A DNA stretch of 64,000 nt from Filifactor villosus (GCF_042652965.1 NZ_JBHSHL010000025.1:62001-126000); one strand, 5' to 3'. Positions 35,259 through 44,567 are shown, counted from the stretch's first letter. Program-made: numbers and translations. The notes: generated from the sequence alone by a model not told the origin.

Positions 35259-35465
35259 CCTTACCTTCTTTCTTGTTATTCTTACAGGCTATCATAACAT
35301 AAGAAGGTTACAGTTGTGTTTCAGCAGTTTGGAGATTATTCGGAAAAAACCGTCTTGTATCGAAACCCGTCCGAAGTGTGGCGATATCTTCTGTGCGAAT
35401 ACGGAAGATTGTTTCGGGGTTAATATACAAGTCATTGATGTCAAAGGCTCAAATAAATAATGATC

Positions 35466-36020
35466 TTATTCGTAAAGACTCTTATACATCAGAAGTTCAT
35501 CTCGATAGGACCCGTCTTCCAGTTTAAAGGCCCGGGGGATGGTTCCGTATGTTTTGAACCCTAAACTTTTATAGAGGGAGATGGCCCGCATATTATCCGA
35601 AAACACACCGAGTTCAAGTTGCTCGTAGCCCAGAGATCGGGCACAGGCAACGGCTTCATACATCAATAATCTGCCCAGCCCCTTCCCCCAATAGTCTTGG
35701 AGCACAGTAATTCCCATTTGGGCACGATGATGTACTTTTCTCCGGAGAGAAGTAGGGGAAATATGACAAAACCCTACGATTTTTTCGTCGATGATTGAAA
35801 GTAAGTTTATTTTGTCTACGGCATTTGCAAAGTCAAGAAGAGAAGAGGTTTCTTCCTCGATATTTGTTGAAACCTCATCCGGATAGCGTGTCAAAAAATA
35901 AGTTTCGGATGCTGCCTTGTACTTGTATACTAGGATGTCTTGTGCATCCTCGGGCAAGGCACTTCTTAAGATACAAGTTATGTTGTTCTTGAGTTCAAAC
36001 GCTGTTTTGTGATACTTCAT
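35466..36020 (-). CDS. GNAT-family N-acetyltransferase
   Basis: 184 residues. The acetyl-CoA loop is MGITVLQDYWGKGLGRLLMYEAVACARSLGYEQLELGVFSDNMRAISLYKSLGFKTYG, with the QDYWGKGLG pyrophosphate loop and the ALYKSLGF end typical of the family. The substrate is unknown; layout is close to RimI/RimJ-type or small-molecule acetyltransferases. AAGGGGGAAG precedes the ATG. The only promoter-like pair upstream comes from the end of element B copy 3. Confidence 0.88.
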   Translation of the reverse strand: MKYHKTAFELKNNITCILRSALPEDAQDILVYKYKAASETYFLTRYPDEVSTNIEEETSSLLDFANAVDKINLLSIIDEKIVGFCHISPTSLRRKVHHRAQMGITVLQDYWGKGLGRLLMYEAVACARSLGYEQLELGVFSDNMRAISLYKSLGFKTYGTIPRAFKLEDGSYRDELLMYKSLYE

Positions 36021-36059
36021 AGGATCTTCCCCCTTTACAGAAATAGGTTCATATCATTT

Positions 36060-36088
36060 TTTATACTATTATCTATTAACATTGACAG
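36060..36088 (-). promoter_or_regulatory. Promoter-like pair at the end of element B copy 3
   Basis: On the minus strand: CTGTCA (36088-36083), 17 bases, TATAAA (36065-36060), 40 bases before the GNAT start. Identical boxes and spacing occur at B copy 1 before ileS. Confidence 0.45.
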
Positions 36089-36177
36089 ATGGAACGCTTT
36101 GAAGCATATGGTCATCCAAATTGTTTTTTGGGAAGGATATATGTTCCATACTCGGAGTTTCAAATGGAGAATAGTAT
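36064..36177 (+). mobile_element. Element B, copy 3
   Basis: 114 bp, TACTATTATC...GGAGAATAGTAT, with TA at 36062-36063 and 36178-36179. The best-kept B copy; interior CATTGACAG, GCTTTGAAGCATATGG and CAAATTGTTTTTTGGG. Confidence 0.8.
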
Positions 36178-36216
36178 TACATTACTTCAATACACATAAG
36201 CATAAGAGTACTATTA

Positions 36217-36256
36217 TAAAAAAAGAGACCGATGTCAAGGGGACATCGATCTCTTA
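36217..36256 (-). terminator. Terminator of tpx
   Basis: On the minus strand AAGAGATCGATGTC pairs with GACATCGGTCTCTT (one G-T), loop CCCTT, then TTTTTT. Confidence 0.9.
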
Positions 36257-36267
36257 AGATTCGGATC

Positions 36268-36753
36268 TTATCGATACAGATCCAAGACAGCATCGTAGTT
36301 GGGCTCGTCGGTCACTTCGTCGCAGTACTCCACATAGATGATCTTATTGTTTTCATCCAAACCGAAGACTGCTCTTGTAAGAAGTCCCAGCTCCTTGATA
36401 TAACAGCCGTAGGCTTGAGAGAATTCCCTGTCTTTAAAGTCGGAAGCCGTGATCACGTTTTTGATGCCGTTGTTTCCGCACCAGCGCGCCTGAGCGAAGG
36501 GGAGGTCCATCGAGATCGTGTATACCGTCACGTCGTTCAATTTTTCGGCTTCCTCATTGAATCTTCTCGTCTCCAAGTCGCAGACTCCCGTATCCAGAGA
36601 GGGAACTGCGGAAATGATTTTTTTGCCCGGCATATCCTTGAGCGAAAGAGGGCTCAGATCATTTTTTAAGACGGTAAAATCGGGAGCCTTGTCTCCGACC
36701 TTAACCTGTGTACCTTCCAGTGTCAATGGATTTCCTTGAAATGTTACCTGCAT
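36268..36753 (-). CDS. tpx: Thiol peroxidase Tpx
   Basis: 161 residues. Peroxidatic Cys58 in SAVPSLDTGVCDLETRRFNEE and resolving Cys92 in FAQARWCG, with the 33-residue spacing typical of atypical 2-Cys Tpx. VKVGDKAPDFTVL at the start and the PNYDAVL end are standard. It reduces hydrogen and alkyl peroxides using thioredoxin. Monocistronic with its own terminator. Its leader contains a GGTTCAA...TTGAACC dyad. Confidence 0.96.
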   Translation of the reverse strand: MQVTFQGNPLTLEGTQVKVGDKAPDFTVLKNDLSPLSLKDMPGKKIISAVPSLDTGVCDLETRRFNEEAEKLNDVTVYTISMDLPFAQARWCGNNGIKNVITASDFKDREFSQAYGCYIKELGLLTRAVFGLDENNKIIYVEYCDEVTDEPNYDAVLDLYR

Positions 36754-37114
36754 GCTTCATCTTCCTTTCCTGTTCTTACGATCGGGTTCAAGACCTTAAG
36801 GGTTGAACCTGTCACTACCTACTGATAATGATACCCGAAACGGACAACTTAAACACCCTTTGATACAAAACTTTAGAAAATAGGTACAAAGTGTCGAACG
36901 CTTCTTCCTGTCTTCCTACGAAATACAGAAACCCTATCAAATCAGTAATTTCGACAAGGTTTTATTCAGATACGGTTTTCTGATAAAAGAGCGAAATGAT
37001 CCGCTTCCACAAACATGAAAAAATATTTCGGAAGTTACAGAGTGGAAGATGTTGGTATAAACAGACAGCGGTGATATACATTTTTTCAAACGATGAGGTG
37101 TTGCCTAAGTTGTA
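36754..37114. other. 361-bp gap upstream of tpx
   Basis: Apart from the leader dyad nothing is recognised. Confidence 0.35.
36785..36809. promoter_or_regulatory. Inverted repeat in the tpx leader
   Basis: GGTTCAA (36785-36791) and TTGAACC (36803-36809) flank an inner CCTTAAGG. It lies 32-56 bases before the tpx start and could be an operator or an RNA hairpin. A TGATAATGATA at about 36825-36835 looks like half a Fur/PerR box. Confidence 0.4.
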
Positions 37115-37636
37115 TCAATGATGATGACTATGATAGATCTTGATCCCTCTGCTCTCCATCTCCTTTTTGACAGAGTCCGGCATATTCTCAAAATCAAGGG
37201 TCAACTCCTGATCACCGGAAGATGAATACTGCACCCCTTCCTGTGAAAAGGCGATCGATAAGTGTTGTTTCATATTTTCCCATTCCTTATCGGAGGCGGT
37301 CTCCTTCCATCCGACCAAAAACGCATTGGATCCGGAGTCGACGATGTCCGCGAGCAGAGCCTGCACATCTCCCTCCTTGTACTTCTCCTTGTCTTTCAGG
37401 AGAAGGATCTCATCGGTCAGCTCGCTGCAAAATTTTTCGATCTCCTCCGCGGACTTGTTGCCGAAGATCAGGGTCTCATACTCTGCGGGGTAGGAGACGG
37501 ACACGACATCGTTTTTGGGAATGTCGTTCGAACTCCTGTAGTAGGGAGATCCTCCCTCCAAACCTTTGGAGATAAGGAAACCTGCACAGATGCCGATGAG
37601 AAAAACAGTAAAAAACTTTAAGGATGTGGACTTCAT
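37115..37636 (-). CDS. Unknown membrane-anchored extracellular protein
   Basis: 173 residues from ATG 37636, which follows AGGAGGAATTTGCT; an earlier start lacks a site. One membrane helix or signal anchor at about 7-25 (FFTVFLIGICAGFLISKGL), then an acidic soluble domain with SAEEIEKFCSELTDEILLLKDKEKYKEGDVQALLADIV. The chain ends in YHSHHH, a histidine cluster that could bind metal. I do not recognise a family. It precedes the ABC exporter on the same strand but is 350 bases away with element A between them. Confidence 0.65.
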   Translation of the reverse strand: MKSTSLKFFTVFLIGICAGFLISKGLEGGSPYYRSSNDIPKNDVVSVSYPAEYETLIFGNKSAEEIEKFCSELTDEILLLKDKEKYKEGDVQALLADIVDSGSNAFLVGWKETASDKEWENMKQHLSIAFSQEGVQYSSSGDQELTLDFENMPDSVKKEMESRGIKIYHSHHH

Positions 37637-37987
37637 AGCAAATTCCTCCTTATTAGTATTAATACAAAAAAACAATTAACTTACTCTATAAATTATAGAA
37701 TATAAGATTAAAAATTTCAAGAGATTCTTAAGGGGATCTTGCAGGAAAAATGTAGAGGAGGTCCGAATAAATTGCTTTCATACTGTTATTCCTTTGATTT
37801 GTGGATATAAAGGATCTGTGACCCATAGAAGGCAAGACAATTTTTCGTGATTGAAAAATAGATATATCCATACTTCTATTGGAGAATAGTATTATCCGTT
37901 GGAAGGATTGAGGGCAAAAAACTTGATATCTGCATTACTGACGGAAGTTTCGTTGAAGGGATCGAGAAACAAACCTTCCGCACCATC
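37637..37987. other. 351-bp gap containing element A copy 5
   Basis: AT-rich promoter-like DNA for the membrane-anchored protein at about 37640-37720, then element A at 37781-37892. Nothing else. Confidence 0.4.
37781..37892 (-). mobile_element. Element A, copy 5 (reverse orientation)
   Basis: 112 bp, TACTGTTATTCC...GGAGAATAGTAT. All four internal blocks are intact in the forward sense and the TTTTTC...GAAAAA hairpin is perfect. The right flank is TA, the left CA. Confidence 0.78.
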
Positions 37988-39607
37988 CTACTTCTTTTGA
38001 GAAAGATCAAGGACCCGATCCGCAATCTCTGTCAACTTCGGATCGTGTGTTACTGCGAGAATAATACGGTTTCTTTTATAGGTTTGAAGAAGGGTCAAAA
38101 AAATATCGATCCCTTCTTTATCCAATGCCGACGTGGGTTCATCGAAGATCATGAGATCCGCAGAGGTCTTTGAGAAACATCGGCTAAGAGCGATACGCTG
38201 TCTTTGACCTCCCGAAAGATTGCTTGCATCGAAAGATATTTCCGTGTCGAAACCTCGAGGCAATCGATGGACGAAGTCGAGCAGAGGATTATTGAGAGCG
38301 GAAGGATCGCTCTCTTTTTGCCCGTAATCGAGATTTTCGAAAATCGTACCCTCGACGAGATAGGGTTGCTGTTCGCAAAAACTGATTTTTTCCGACCGGA
38401 GGGCTTTGAGGTCGTACCGTCTCAAAGAGGAGCCGTTGATTTGAATACTGCCGCAAGACGGATCCAAAAGTCCCAAGAGAAGATTCAAGAAGGTCGATTT
38501 TCCGCTTCCGTTATGACCTGTAACAAGGTAGATGTTCCCGGGCTCAAATGAAAGGTTGAGGTTCCTAAGGATGGGAGCCGGATCCTTTTCGTAGCGGAAG
38601 GTCATTTCATTTGAAGCAAGCGAAAGGATCCGAGGTACGGTGTCTTTGCCCCAAACTTCCTTTGGAAGCGCAAGAATATGGGAGAGACGTTTTTGGGCGA
38701 CCAGATATTGACTCCGAAATTTGAACAGTTCCATCGTTTCTTCCAAGGCGGGAAAATATAGTTGGATCAGGGTCACGGCGGTAAAGAGTCCTGCCACTTG
38801 TCTTGAGCCCGTCAACAAAAGAATTGCAGGCAATATAAGAGTACAGACGATTGAAAAGGATCGGGCAAGGTTGGTCAGCAGAAAGTCAAAGTCCAAAAAT
38901 CGAACCGACTTTGTTACAAATACCGATCCGGCGGAGTTAAACTTTTCCGAGGTACGTTCATACCAACTGTTGACCTTGACTAAGAACACACTTAAAAGTT
39001 CCCCGCCGAGGACACGAAAATATTCGCTTTGAGCGCTGATCATCTCATGATCCAACTCTTCGTACTTCTTTTGGCACCCTAAGTACAAAAGTATGAAGAG
39101 GAGGGATATACCTAGTAGGACCAAGGATACAAGGCCGGAATAAACGGAGAAAACAAGAAGGATGAGCACCAGCTTAAAAACGGTTACAACAAAAGAAGGA
39201 AGTTTTGATATACGATAGTCCAGTGCGGTTACACAGTCATTGTTGATCTGTTGAGCAAGCCGGATCTTATCGTAATCCATAAGGGTCCGGTAATCCGTAT
39301 GCATCAAGTTGTCCAGTATTTCTCCTTCGACGTAGATCAAACCGCGGTTCGAAAGAGTAAAATCGAGATGTTTGATAAGAAACCCCAAGGTGATCGGAAT
39401 AAAGGACAGTCCCAAGACAAAGAGGGAAGCGCTCATCCATTCAAAATCGGCAGTACTTGCAGAGAGGGCTTTCTCAAGGAAGGAACCCATACGATCAAAG
39501 AGGAAAATAAGGCTGCCTTCCGACAAGAACATCAGGCTCGTCAGCAGGAGATAAGAAGATCTGTTTCGTCTGAGAAATGTAGTTATGATGAGCTTGAATT
39601 CTTTCAT
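37988..39607 (-). CDS. ABC exporter half-transporter (membrane domain fused to ATPase)
   Basis: 539 residues from ATG 39607, preceded by TTGGAGGTC. About six membrane helices span residues 1-300. The ATPase domain follows: Walker A VTGHNGSGKSTFLNLLLG, a Q-loop region FCEQQPYLVEGTIFENLDYG, signature LSGGQRQRIALSR, Walker B ADLMIFDEPTSALD and H-loop VTHDP. Such half-transporters dimerise and export peptides, lipids or drugs. There is no N-terminal peptidase domain. It is divergent from the BlaI-M56 pair across 395 bp, and a small secreted peptide is encoded beyond that pair. Confidence 0.92.
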   Translation of the reverse strand: MKEFKLIITTFLRRNRSSYLLLTSLMFLSEGSLIFLFDRMGSFLEKALSASTADFEWMSASLFVLGLSFIPITLGFLIKHLDFTLSNRGLIYVEGEILDNLMHTDYRTLMDYDKIRLAQQINNDCVTALDYRISKLPSFVVTVFKLVLILLVFSVYSGLVSLVLLGISLLFILLYLGCQKKYEELDHEMISAQSEYFRVLGGELLSVFLVKVNSWYERTSEKFNSAGSVFVTKSVRFLDFDFLLTNLARSFSIVCTLILPAILLLTGSRQVAGLFTAVTLIQLYFPALEETMELFKFRSQYLVAQKRLSHILALPKEVWGKDTVPRILSLASNEMTFRYEKDPAPILRNLNLSFEPGNIYLVTGHNGSGKSTFLNLLLGLLDPSCGSIQINGSSLRRYDLKALRSEKISFCEQQPYLVEGTIFENLDYGQKESDPSALNNPLLDFVHRLPRGFDTEISFDASNLSGGQRQRIALSRCFSKTSADLMIFDEPTSALDKEGIDIFLTLLQTYKRNRIILAVTHDPKLTEIADRVLDLSQKK

Positions 39608-40002
39608 TTTCGACCTCCAAGAACTGTTTGATACAAATTGACCATAAGGGACACGGAGATTTTTTCTGTTCACTCCGGATGCGATCGCCCTCAAAACTCA
39701 AAGAAATAATATACATAACAGATTACGAAATAAATACTATTATAAAATATCGAAGTTGTAAAGCGAGTTATAAAAAATAAATGTTTTTTCACATTAAAAT
39801 TTTGAGATAATCCATAATTTACAATTTTGAACTATGTGGAATCTAAAAGTATAAAAAATTTTTATTTCCTTGTATTTGCAGTACTTTAAAGGCAATTTTA
39901 GGGCGGGATTTTTACAATATTATTTTTAAGCGATTGACACTTTAAAACAATATTGATATAATTGGATATAATAAAATTGTACAGAAAGGTAAGGTGGATT
40001 GC
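39608..40002. other. 395-bp divergent AT-rich gap, exporter / blaI
   Basis: Very AT-rich. Holds a near-perfect sigma-A promoter for blaI. TTACAA/TTGTAA half-sites occur at about 39757, 39830 and 39912, reminiscent of the TACA half of BlaI/MecI boxes, but no full TACAnnTGTA dyad is present. Confidence 0.45.
39934..39962 (+). promoter_or_regulatory. Consensus sigma-A promoter of blaI
   Basis: TTGACA (39934-39939), 17 bases, TATAAT (39957-39962), 41 bases before the start. Confidence 0.9.
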
Positions 40003-40389
40003 ATGAACGCAAAGTTTGCAAAGTTAAGTGATAAGGAAAAAGAGGTTATGAATGTATTGTGGCATTACAACGAGTCTCTCACAGCTTCGGGAATCACGGA
40101 GAAGAGCGACAGCCTCAATATCAATACGGTCCAAAATGTATTGAAGAAACTGGTAAACAAGAACTACATTGAGGTTGCGGAGATCGTCTACAGCGGGACC
40201 GTTCTCTCAAGGAGTTACAGGTACCTTGTCAGTCCTGAAGCCTATGCGGCAGATCAGTTGCAGGCGATGAAGAAGACGGCCCTCAGTTTCTCCGTGATGA
40301 ATTTTGTGGATTACCTCTCTCAGGATGATAGTGATGAAATACTTGCTGAATTGGAGGAGGCGATCAAACAGAAGAGGGAGGATGAGTAA
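40003..40389 (+). CDS. BlaI/MecI-family transcriptional repressor
   Basis: 128 residues from ATG 40003, behind GGTAAGGTGG. Winged-helix N-terminus: KLSDKEKEVMNVLWHYNESLTASGITEKS, recognition helix NINTVQNVLKKLVNKNYIEV, wing YSGTVLSRSYRYL. A C-terminal dimerisation helix ends in basic and acidic residues. These repressors are cut or released when the membrane sensor encoded next to them is activated. The stop overlaps the start of the M56 gene (ATGAGTAA), so the two are coupled. No beta-lactamase gene is nearby. Confidence 0.93.
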   Translation: MNAKFAKLSDKEKEVMNVLWHYNESLTASGITEKSDSLNINTVQNVLKKLVNKNYIEVAEIVYSGTVLSRSYRYLVSPEAYAADQLQAMKKTALSFSVMNFVDYLSQDDSDEILAELEEAIKQKREDE

Positions 40390-41533
40390 CTTGTCCATCT
40401 TTCTGTTTCTCACCAATCTTCTTTTCTGCAGTATGGGGATGTTGTTCCTTATTTATGCGGTCAAGAAGAACAATGTACAGGTGTTGAACTTTATGTATGG
40501 AAGATCCGGCTTGTTATTTGTTCTCACGGTTCTGGTGTTGTTTCGTATTCTGGTTCCTATGGAGTTTCGGTTTACGACTACAATCAGGTCGCAACACATT
40601 CTTGTTGCCTTGCGCAAGGTGGAGATGATGAGTTTGGCGGGAGGGTTTACCGTCCGACATCTCTACCTCTGTATCTGGCTCTTTGTAATGGCGGGACTTT
40701 TTCTAAGGATGTTCCGTGATTATTGGAGGTTGAAGTCGCTCGTTCAACTTCTTCCTCCGACAAAGAATGAGGACATCATGAATCTTACGGAAGAGATCAA
40801 GACAAGTGGAAATTTGATGTCGATGCCTAAGGTGGTAGAAGTTGAGGCGGAGATCGGTCCCTTTATTGTAGGAGGCCTTCATCCGGTCATCGTCCTGCCC
40901 AAGCACTTGTCCGAGGAACAGAGAAGGCATGCCTTCCTGCATGAACTTGAGCATTTTAGAAACCGCCACACATGGATAAAGCTCTGGATGGAGGTGCTTA
41001 GCCTTTTCTACTGGTGGTTTCTCCCTCTTCACTTTTTGAAGAGGGAGGTGCTTGCAATCATGGAATTGCAGGCGGATACTTATGTGTTGAAACGTTATTC
41101 GAAGAGGGAGAAACTCTCTTATTGCAAGAGTATTATTGATGTTGCAAAGAAACAGGAAATTCATTCTTCTCGGTTCTGTCTGTCTTTTGCGACAGAAAAA
41201 AGCGTAACAAAGAGAAGGCTTGGGCATATTTTGGATTCCTGCCGGGGGAGAAAGAAGAATTCAAAGACGGGGGCGGTCTTGTTTTTGTTTTCACTCTTGT
41301 TCTTCCTCCTGCCCTTCTTCTATACCTTTGAGGCCTACAGTGATGATTGGGAGAGCTTGAGGGAGTTCAGGAACTCGGAGGGGAGCATCGATGTCAATGA
41401 GGACAACAGTTATTTCCTGGTGGATGAAGAGGGAAACTATCTTCTCTATACCGATGGAGAACGCTTGGATAAGTTCGATTCCATTCCGGAGGGTTTCATT
41501 GAGTTTGAAATAAGAAGCTTGGAAGGGAAGTAG
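40382..41533 (+). CDS. BlaR1-like M56 membrane metallopeptidase with a short ectodomain
   Basis: 383 residues from ATG 40382. Membrane helices at about 5-26, 42-60 and 95-111, then the zinc site FLHELEHFRNRHTW (HELEH at 187-191) in a cytoplasmic M56 domain, with the third ligand region AIMELQADTYVL. A fourth helix is at about 300-320 (AVLFLFSLLFFLLPFFYTF). Only about 60 residues lie outside after it (SIDVNEDNSYFLVDEEGNYLL...), and there is no penicillin-binding sensor domain. It should cleave or inactivate the BlaI-like repressor in response to some other envelope signal. Confidence 0.9.
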   Translation: MSNLSIFLFLTNLLFCSMGMLFLIYAVKKNNVQVLNFMYGRSGLLFVLTVLVLFRILVPMEFRFTTTIRSQHILVALRKVEMMSLAGGFTVRHLYLCIWLFVMAGLFLRMFRDYWRLKSLVQLLPPTKNEDIMNLTEEIKTSGNLMSMPKVVEVEAEIGPFIVGGLHPVIVLPKHLSEEQRRHAFLHELEHFRNRHTWIKLWMEVLSLFYWWFLPLHFLKREVLAIMELQADTYVLKRYSKREKLSYCKSIIDVAKKQEIHSSRFCLSFATEKSVTKRRLGHILDSCRGRKKNSKTGAVLFLFSLLFFLLPFFYTFEAYSDDWESLREFRNSEGSIDVNEDNSYFLVDEEGNYLLYTDGERLDKFDSIPEGFIEFEIRSLEGK

Positions 41534-41700
41534 GCTTTACGATTATATTTGTAACAAGAAAACGCCTCAGTTTTTAGGAGATGCTAAAGAAAAGAAAGAC
41601 TCTGTATAATCGGGGTCATTCTTTCTGTCAGTAAATAGAAGATGGGGCACTTTGTGTTATATCCGGTTCAAAAAATATGATATAGATAAGGAGAATTTAT

Positions 41701-41940
41701 ATGAAAAGACGGTATTTCAGTGTAGCGGTGTTATCTGTGCTTATGGCCGGTCTTGTGTTGTCGGATGTCCACGCGCAGGCGGGAGGATTTGACTTCAGGT
41801 CGCCATCTTTTTCACAGATCGTCATGCCTTTAAAGAGGTCTGTCGGATGGAAGTACAAGAGGGTCAAGGGTAAGATCTACAGAAGATTATACGATTATTC
41901 CAGCGGAACGTGGATCGGAGAATGGGAACTTGCCTCCTAG
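41701..41940 (+). CDS. Small secreted peptide, unknown function
   Basis: 79 residues. A clear signal peptide (MKRRYFSVAVLSVLMAGLVLSDVHAQA, cut near residue 25) leaves a mature peptide of about 54 residues. This is rich in aromatic and basic residues: VGWKYKRVKGKIYRRLYDY and SSGTWIGEWELAS. AAGGAGA lies before the ATG. A terminator follows at 42082. It comes 168 bases after the M56 sensor gene, on the same strand. It could be a target of that regulator, a substrate of the exporter or a bacteriocin-like peptide; none of this is shown. Confidence 0.75.
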   Translation: MKRRYFSVAVLSVLMAGLVLSDVHAQAGGFDFRSPSFSQIVMPLKRSVGWKYKRVKGKIYRRLYDYSSGTWIGEWELAS

Positions 41941-42081
41941 TGTAATGCCATACCGATAGTCACGCTATTATGCTTGGAGTCGGGACAAATACAATGTGTC
42001 AGCATGCCGGAGAAAGTGCGAGGGCACTCTGCAAACGGTCGCTGATGTTACTGTTGTTCTGAACGGGAGCTTGCTAAGATG

Positions 42082-42110
42082 ACCGGAGGGAAGGATCCTT
42101 CCGGTTTTTT
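42082..42110 (+). terminator. Terminator downstream of the secreted peptide
   Basis: ACCGGAGGG (42082-42090), loop AAGGAT, CCTTCCGGT (42097-42105), then TTTTT; one G-U pair. Confidence 0.88.
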
Positions 42111-42129
42111 GATTTTATTTTGAGGTTTA

Positions 42130-42241
42130 ATACTATTCTCCAATAGAAGCATGGATATATCCTTTTTTCAACTTACGAAAAATCGGTTTATCTTCTATGG
42201 TCACAGATTATTTATATCCACAACTCAAAGGAAGAATAGTA
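42130..42241 (+). mobile_element. Element A, copy 6
   Basis: 112 bp, ATACTATTCTCC...AAGAATAGTA, with TA at 42128-42129 and 42242-42243. All four internal blocks and the TTTTTC-AACTTAC-GAAAAA hairpin are intact. With copy 5 it brackets the exporter-BlaI-M56-peptide block in inverted orientation. Confidence 0.82.
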
Positions 42242-42815
42242 TAAGACAAAATTTTAAATTCGATGAGAAATGTCTTGTTGTACTTTAGGAAAATATTGCA
42301 TGGTTCGAAAAACAAAAGCCGGATCGAGTACGTTTTTTGGATAGATATATTTTCAAAAGGATTTGTTTCGAAGCTTTTCTGTATTCAGTGAAACAACGGG
42401 AAACCGTTTTGTATCTTTGTTTCGTGTTCCCTGTGAATTTCGGATCACGGGTTTTATTACGGAAAATTTGAATAAAAAGAGATATTCTATTGAAAAAATA
42501 TTTTCTTTGTTTCATAATAAAGTGGAGCGCATTGAAGTTTGTCAAACGACATCGATGTGCGAGCCTTATGCGGTGTTGCATAAGGGGTCATTGCCATTGC
42601 TCCTGTCGAAGTGCTCGAACACATGAAGTAAGAAGGTCTTCGTTCTACAATCGGATTGAAGCGGCTGCGGGAAAGGTACTCGATCACTTGCAGAAGAAGC
42701 TTTGAACGCGGAAGTTTGAAAGGAAAACAGTATAAACGCTCAGCCATACCGCCAAGCAGTTCGGGAGGTTCGGAGGACGGGAAATGACCGTATTGAAAAG
42801 AAGGGAGAAGATAAG

Positions 42816-44567
42816 ATGGATAAAACCATGACTTGGGACTTGGAGAGGATGTTTGCAAGCGAGGAAGAGATAGAGAGCTGTATTGCAGAGGTAAGGGAAG
42901 GCTTGGAGCGGGTCGAGGAGCTCAAAGCGGATATGAAGAAGAACCTCTATCCCCTGTTTGACTTGGAGGAAGAGCTCGGAAGAAAGATGGAGAAACTCTA
43001 CGTCTATGCTTCGATGAAGAAGGATGAGGACAGCACCGTATCAAAGAGCCAAAAGAGGATCCTTGAGATGGAGATTCTGTTGTCGAAGTTTCAGGCGATT
43101 TTTTCCTTTGTTTCGCCCTACCTCTTATCTTTGAGCGACGAAGAGGTCGAGGAGCTCAAGAAACACGAGAGGTATGAACACTATAAGCTGATGCTTGAAA
43201 GGGTATTTCGAAACAAGGAACATATGCTGAGCAAAGAGCAGGAGTACATCCTTTCTTCCTTGCAGGAGGTTATGGGAGCGACCGAGAATACCTATGATAT
43301 GCTTTCCTATGCGGATATGGAGTTTCCTATTATTGAGAGTACGCCGGATAAGGAGAGGTTGACCCACACCAACTATGTCAAGATGCTGACCGATAAGGGC
43401 AGAGAGATCCGAAAGGAAGCTTTTGAGAAGATGTACGAGACCTACGGAAGGTTTGAGAACACCTTCGCCTCGACCTTGTACGGCTCCGTCAAAGCGAACT
43501 CGACAACGGCACGGCTTCGACACTTCGAGTCGGCAAGGGCGATGGCACTGTTTGCCGACGATATCGACGAGAAGGTCTACGATACCTTATTGGAGTGTAT
43601 CCACGAGAATCTGCCCACCTTGTATCGCTACTATGAGATTAAGAGAAGGGGACTTGGCTTAGATGAGTACCATCTCTATGACATCTATGCGAGTGCAATT
43701 GAGAGCTATGATCGAAAGATCCCCTTTGAAGAGGCGAAGGAGATTATATTGAAGGCTGTTGAACCAATGGGCGAAGAATATTGCTCCGTCGTTCGAAGGG
43801 CCTTTGACGAGAGATGGATCGATGTCTATCCCAAGAAGGGAAAACGTGCAGGAGCTTATTCTTCGGGATGTTATGACAGTGTGCCCTATATTCTGATGAA
43901 CTACAACGACAATATCGAATCCCTCTTTACCTTGATCCATGAATTGGGACATTCGGTCCACAGCCATTATTCGAGAACGAGCAATCCTTATATTTACTCG
44001 GATTACACCATCTTCGTTGCCGAGGTGGCATCGACGACCAACGAGATGCTCCTGATCAACTATCTGCTCAAGGAGAGTACGAGCGTGGAAGAGAAGATTT
44101 ATCTGCTCAACTATTTTGCCGATATGTTCAAGTCCACCATCTTCAGACAGACGATGTTTGCCGAGTTTGAGAAGATCACCCACGAGAAGGTGGACAGGGG
44201 TGAGGCCTTGACTGCCGAAGAACTCAAGAAGAGTTACTACGAGCTGAACAAACTCTACTTCGGAGAGAAGGTCGTTGTAGATGAGCAGATCGCTTTGGAA
44301 TGGGCGAGGATTCCTCACTTTTACAGCGATTTCTATGTTTATAAATACGCTACGGGACTTTCGGCAGCGGTCCTACTGTCCGAAAAGATCCTTCAAAAAG
44401 AGGAAGGAGCCTTGGAGAATTATCTGAACTTCCTCAAAAACGGAAGTAGAGAGTTCCCGATCGAACAGCTGAGAAGAGCGGGAGCGGATATGGCCAAGAA
44501 GGAGTCGGTCCAAAGAGCTCTCGATGTCTTCAAGCAAAAGGTTGATGAACTTGAGGAGCTTCTCTAG
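42816..44567 (+). CDS. pepF: Oligoendopeptidase F (M3B)
   Basis: 583 residues, close to the family norm of about 600. The zinc site is TLIHELGHSVHSHYS (HELGH at 375-379) with the downstream glutamate in FVAEVASTTNEMLL. Further M3B signatures are TWDLERMF at the start, CYDSVPYILMNYNDN, and HFYSDFYVYKYATGLSAAVLLSEKIL. It degrades peptides of roughly 7-17 residues in the cytoplasm. AAGGGAGAAG precedes the ATG. The gene ends where element C copy 3 begins. Confidence 0.96.
   Translation: MDKTMTWDLERMFASEEEIESCIAEVREGLERVEELKADMKKNLYPLFDLEEELGRKMEKLYVYASMKKDEDSTVSKSQKRILEMEILLSKFQAIFSFVSPYLLSLSDEEVEELKKHERYEHYKLMLERVFRNKEHMLSKEQEYILSSLQEVMGATENTYDMLSYADMEFPIIESTPDKERLTHTNYVKMLTDKGREIRKEAFEKMYETYGRFENTFASTLYGSVKANSTTARLRHFESARAMALFADDIDEKVYDTLLECIHENLPTLYRYYEIKRRGLGLDEYHLYDIYASAIESYDRKIPFEEAKEIILKAVEPMGEEYCSVVRRAFDERWIDVYPKKGKRAGAYSSGCYDSVPYILMNYNDNIESLFTLIHELGHSVHSHYSRTSNPYIYSDYTIFVAEVASTTNEMLLINYLLKESTSVEEKIYLLNYFADMFKSTIFRQTMFAEFEKITHEKVDRGEALTAEELKKSYYELNKLYFGEKVVVDEQIALEWARIPHFYSDFYVYKYATGLSAAVLLSEKILQKEEGALENYLNFLKNGSREFPIEQLRRAGADMAKKESVQRALDVFKQKVDELEELL

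Larger units (their letters stand above)
41941..42815. other. 875-bp gap before pepF
   Basis: Contains the peptide-gene terminator (42082-42110) and element A copy 6 (42130-42241). In 42250-42815 there are short open frames in several phases but no ribosome site or recognised family. A hairpin-like CCTTATGCGGTGTTGCATAAGG is at 42564-42585. Confidence 0.45.

Noticed and set aside
42363..42858. Open frames in the gap before pepF
   Set aside because: No ribosome site and no recognisable protein; frames are short and in conflicting phases.
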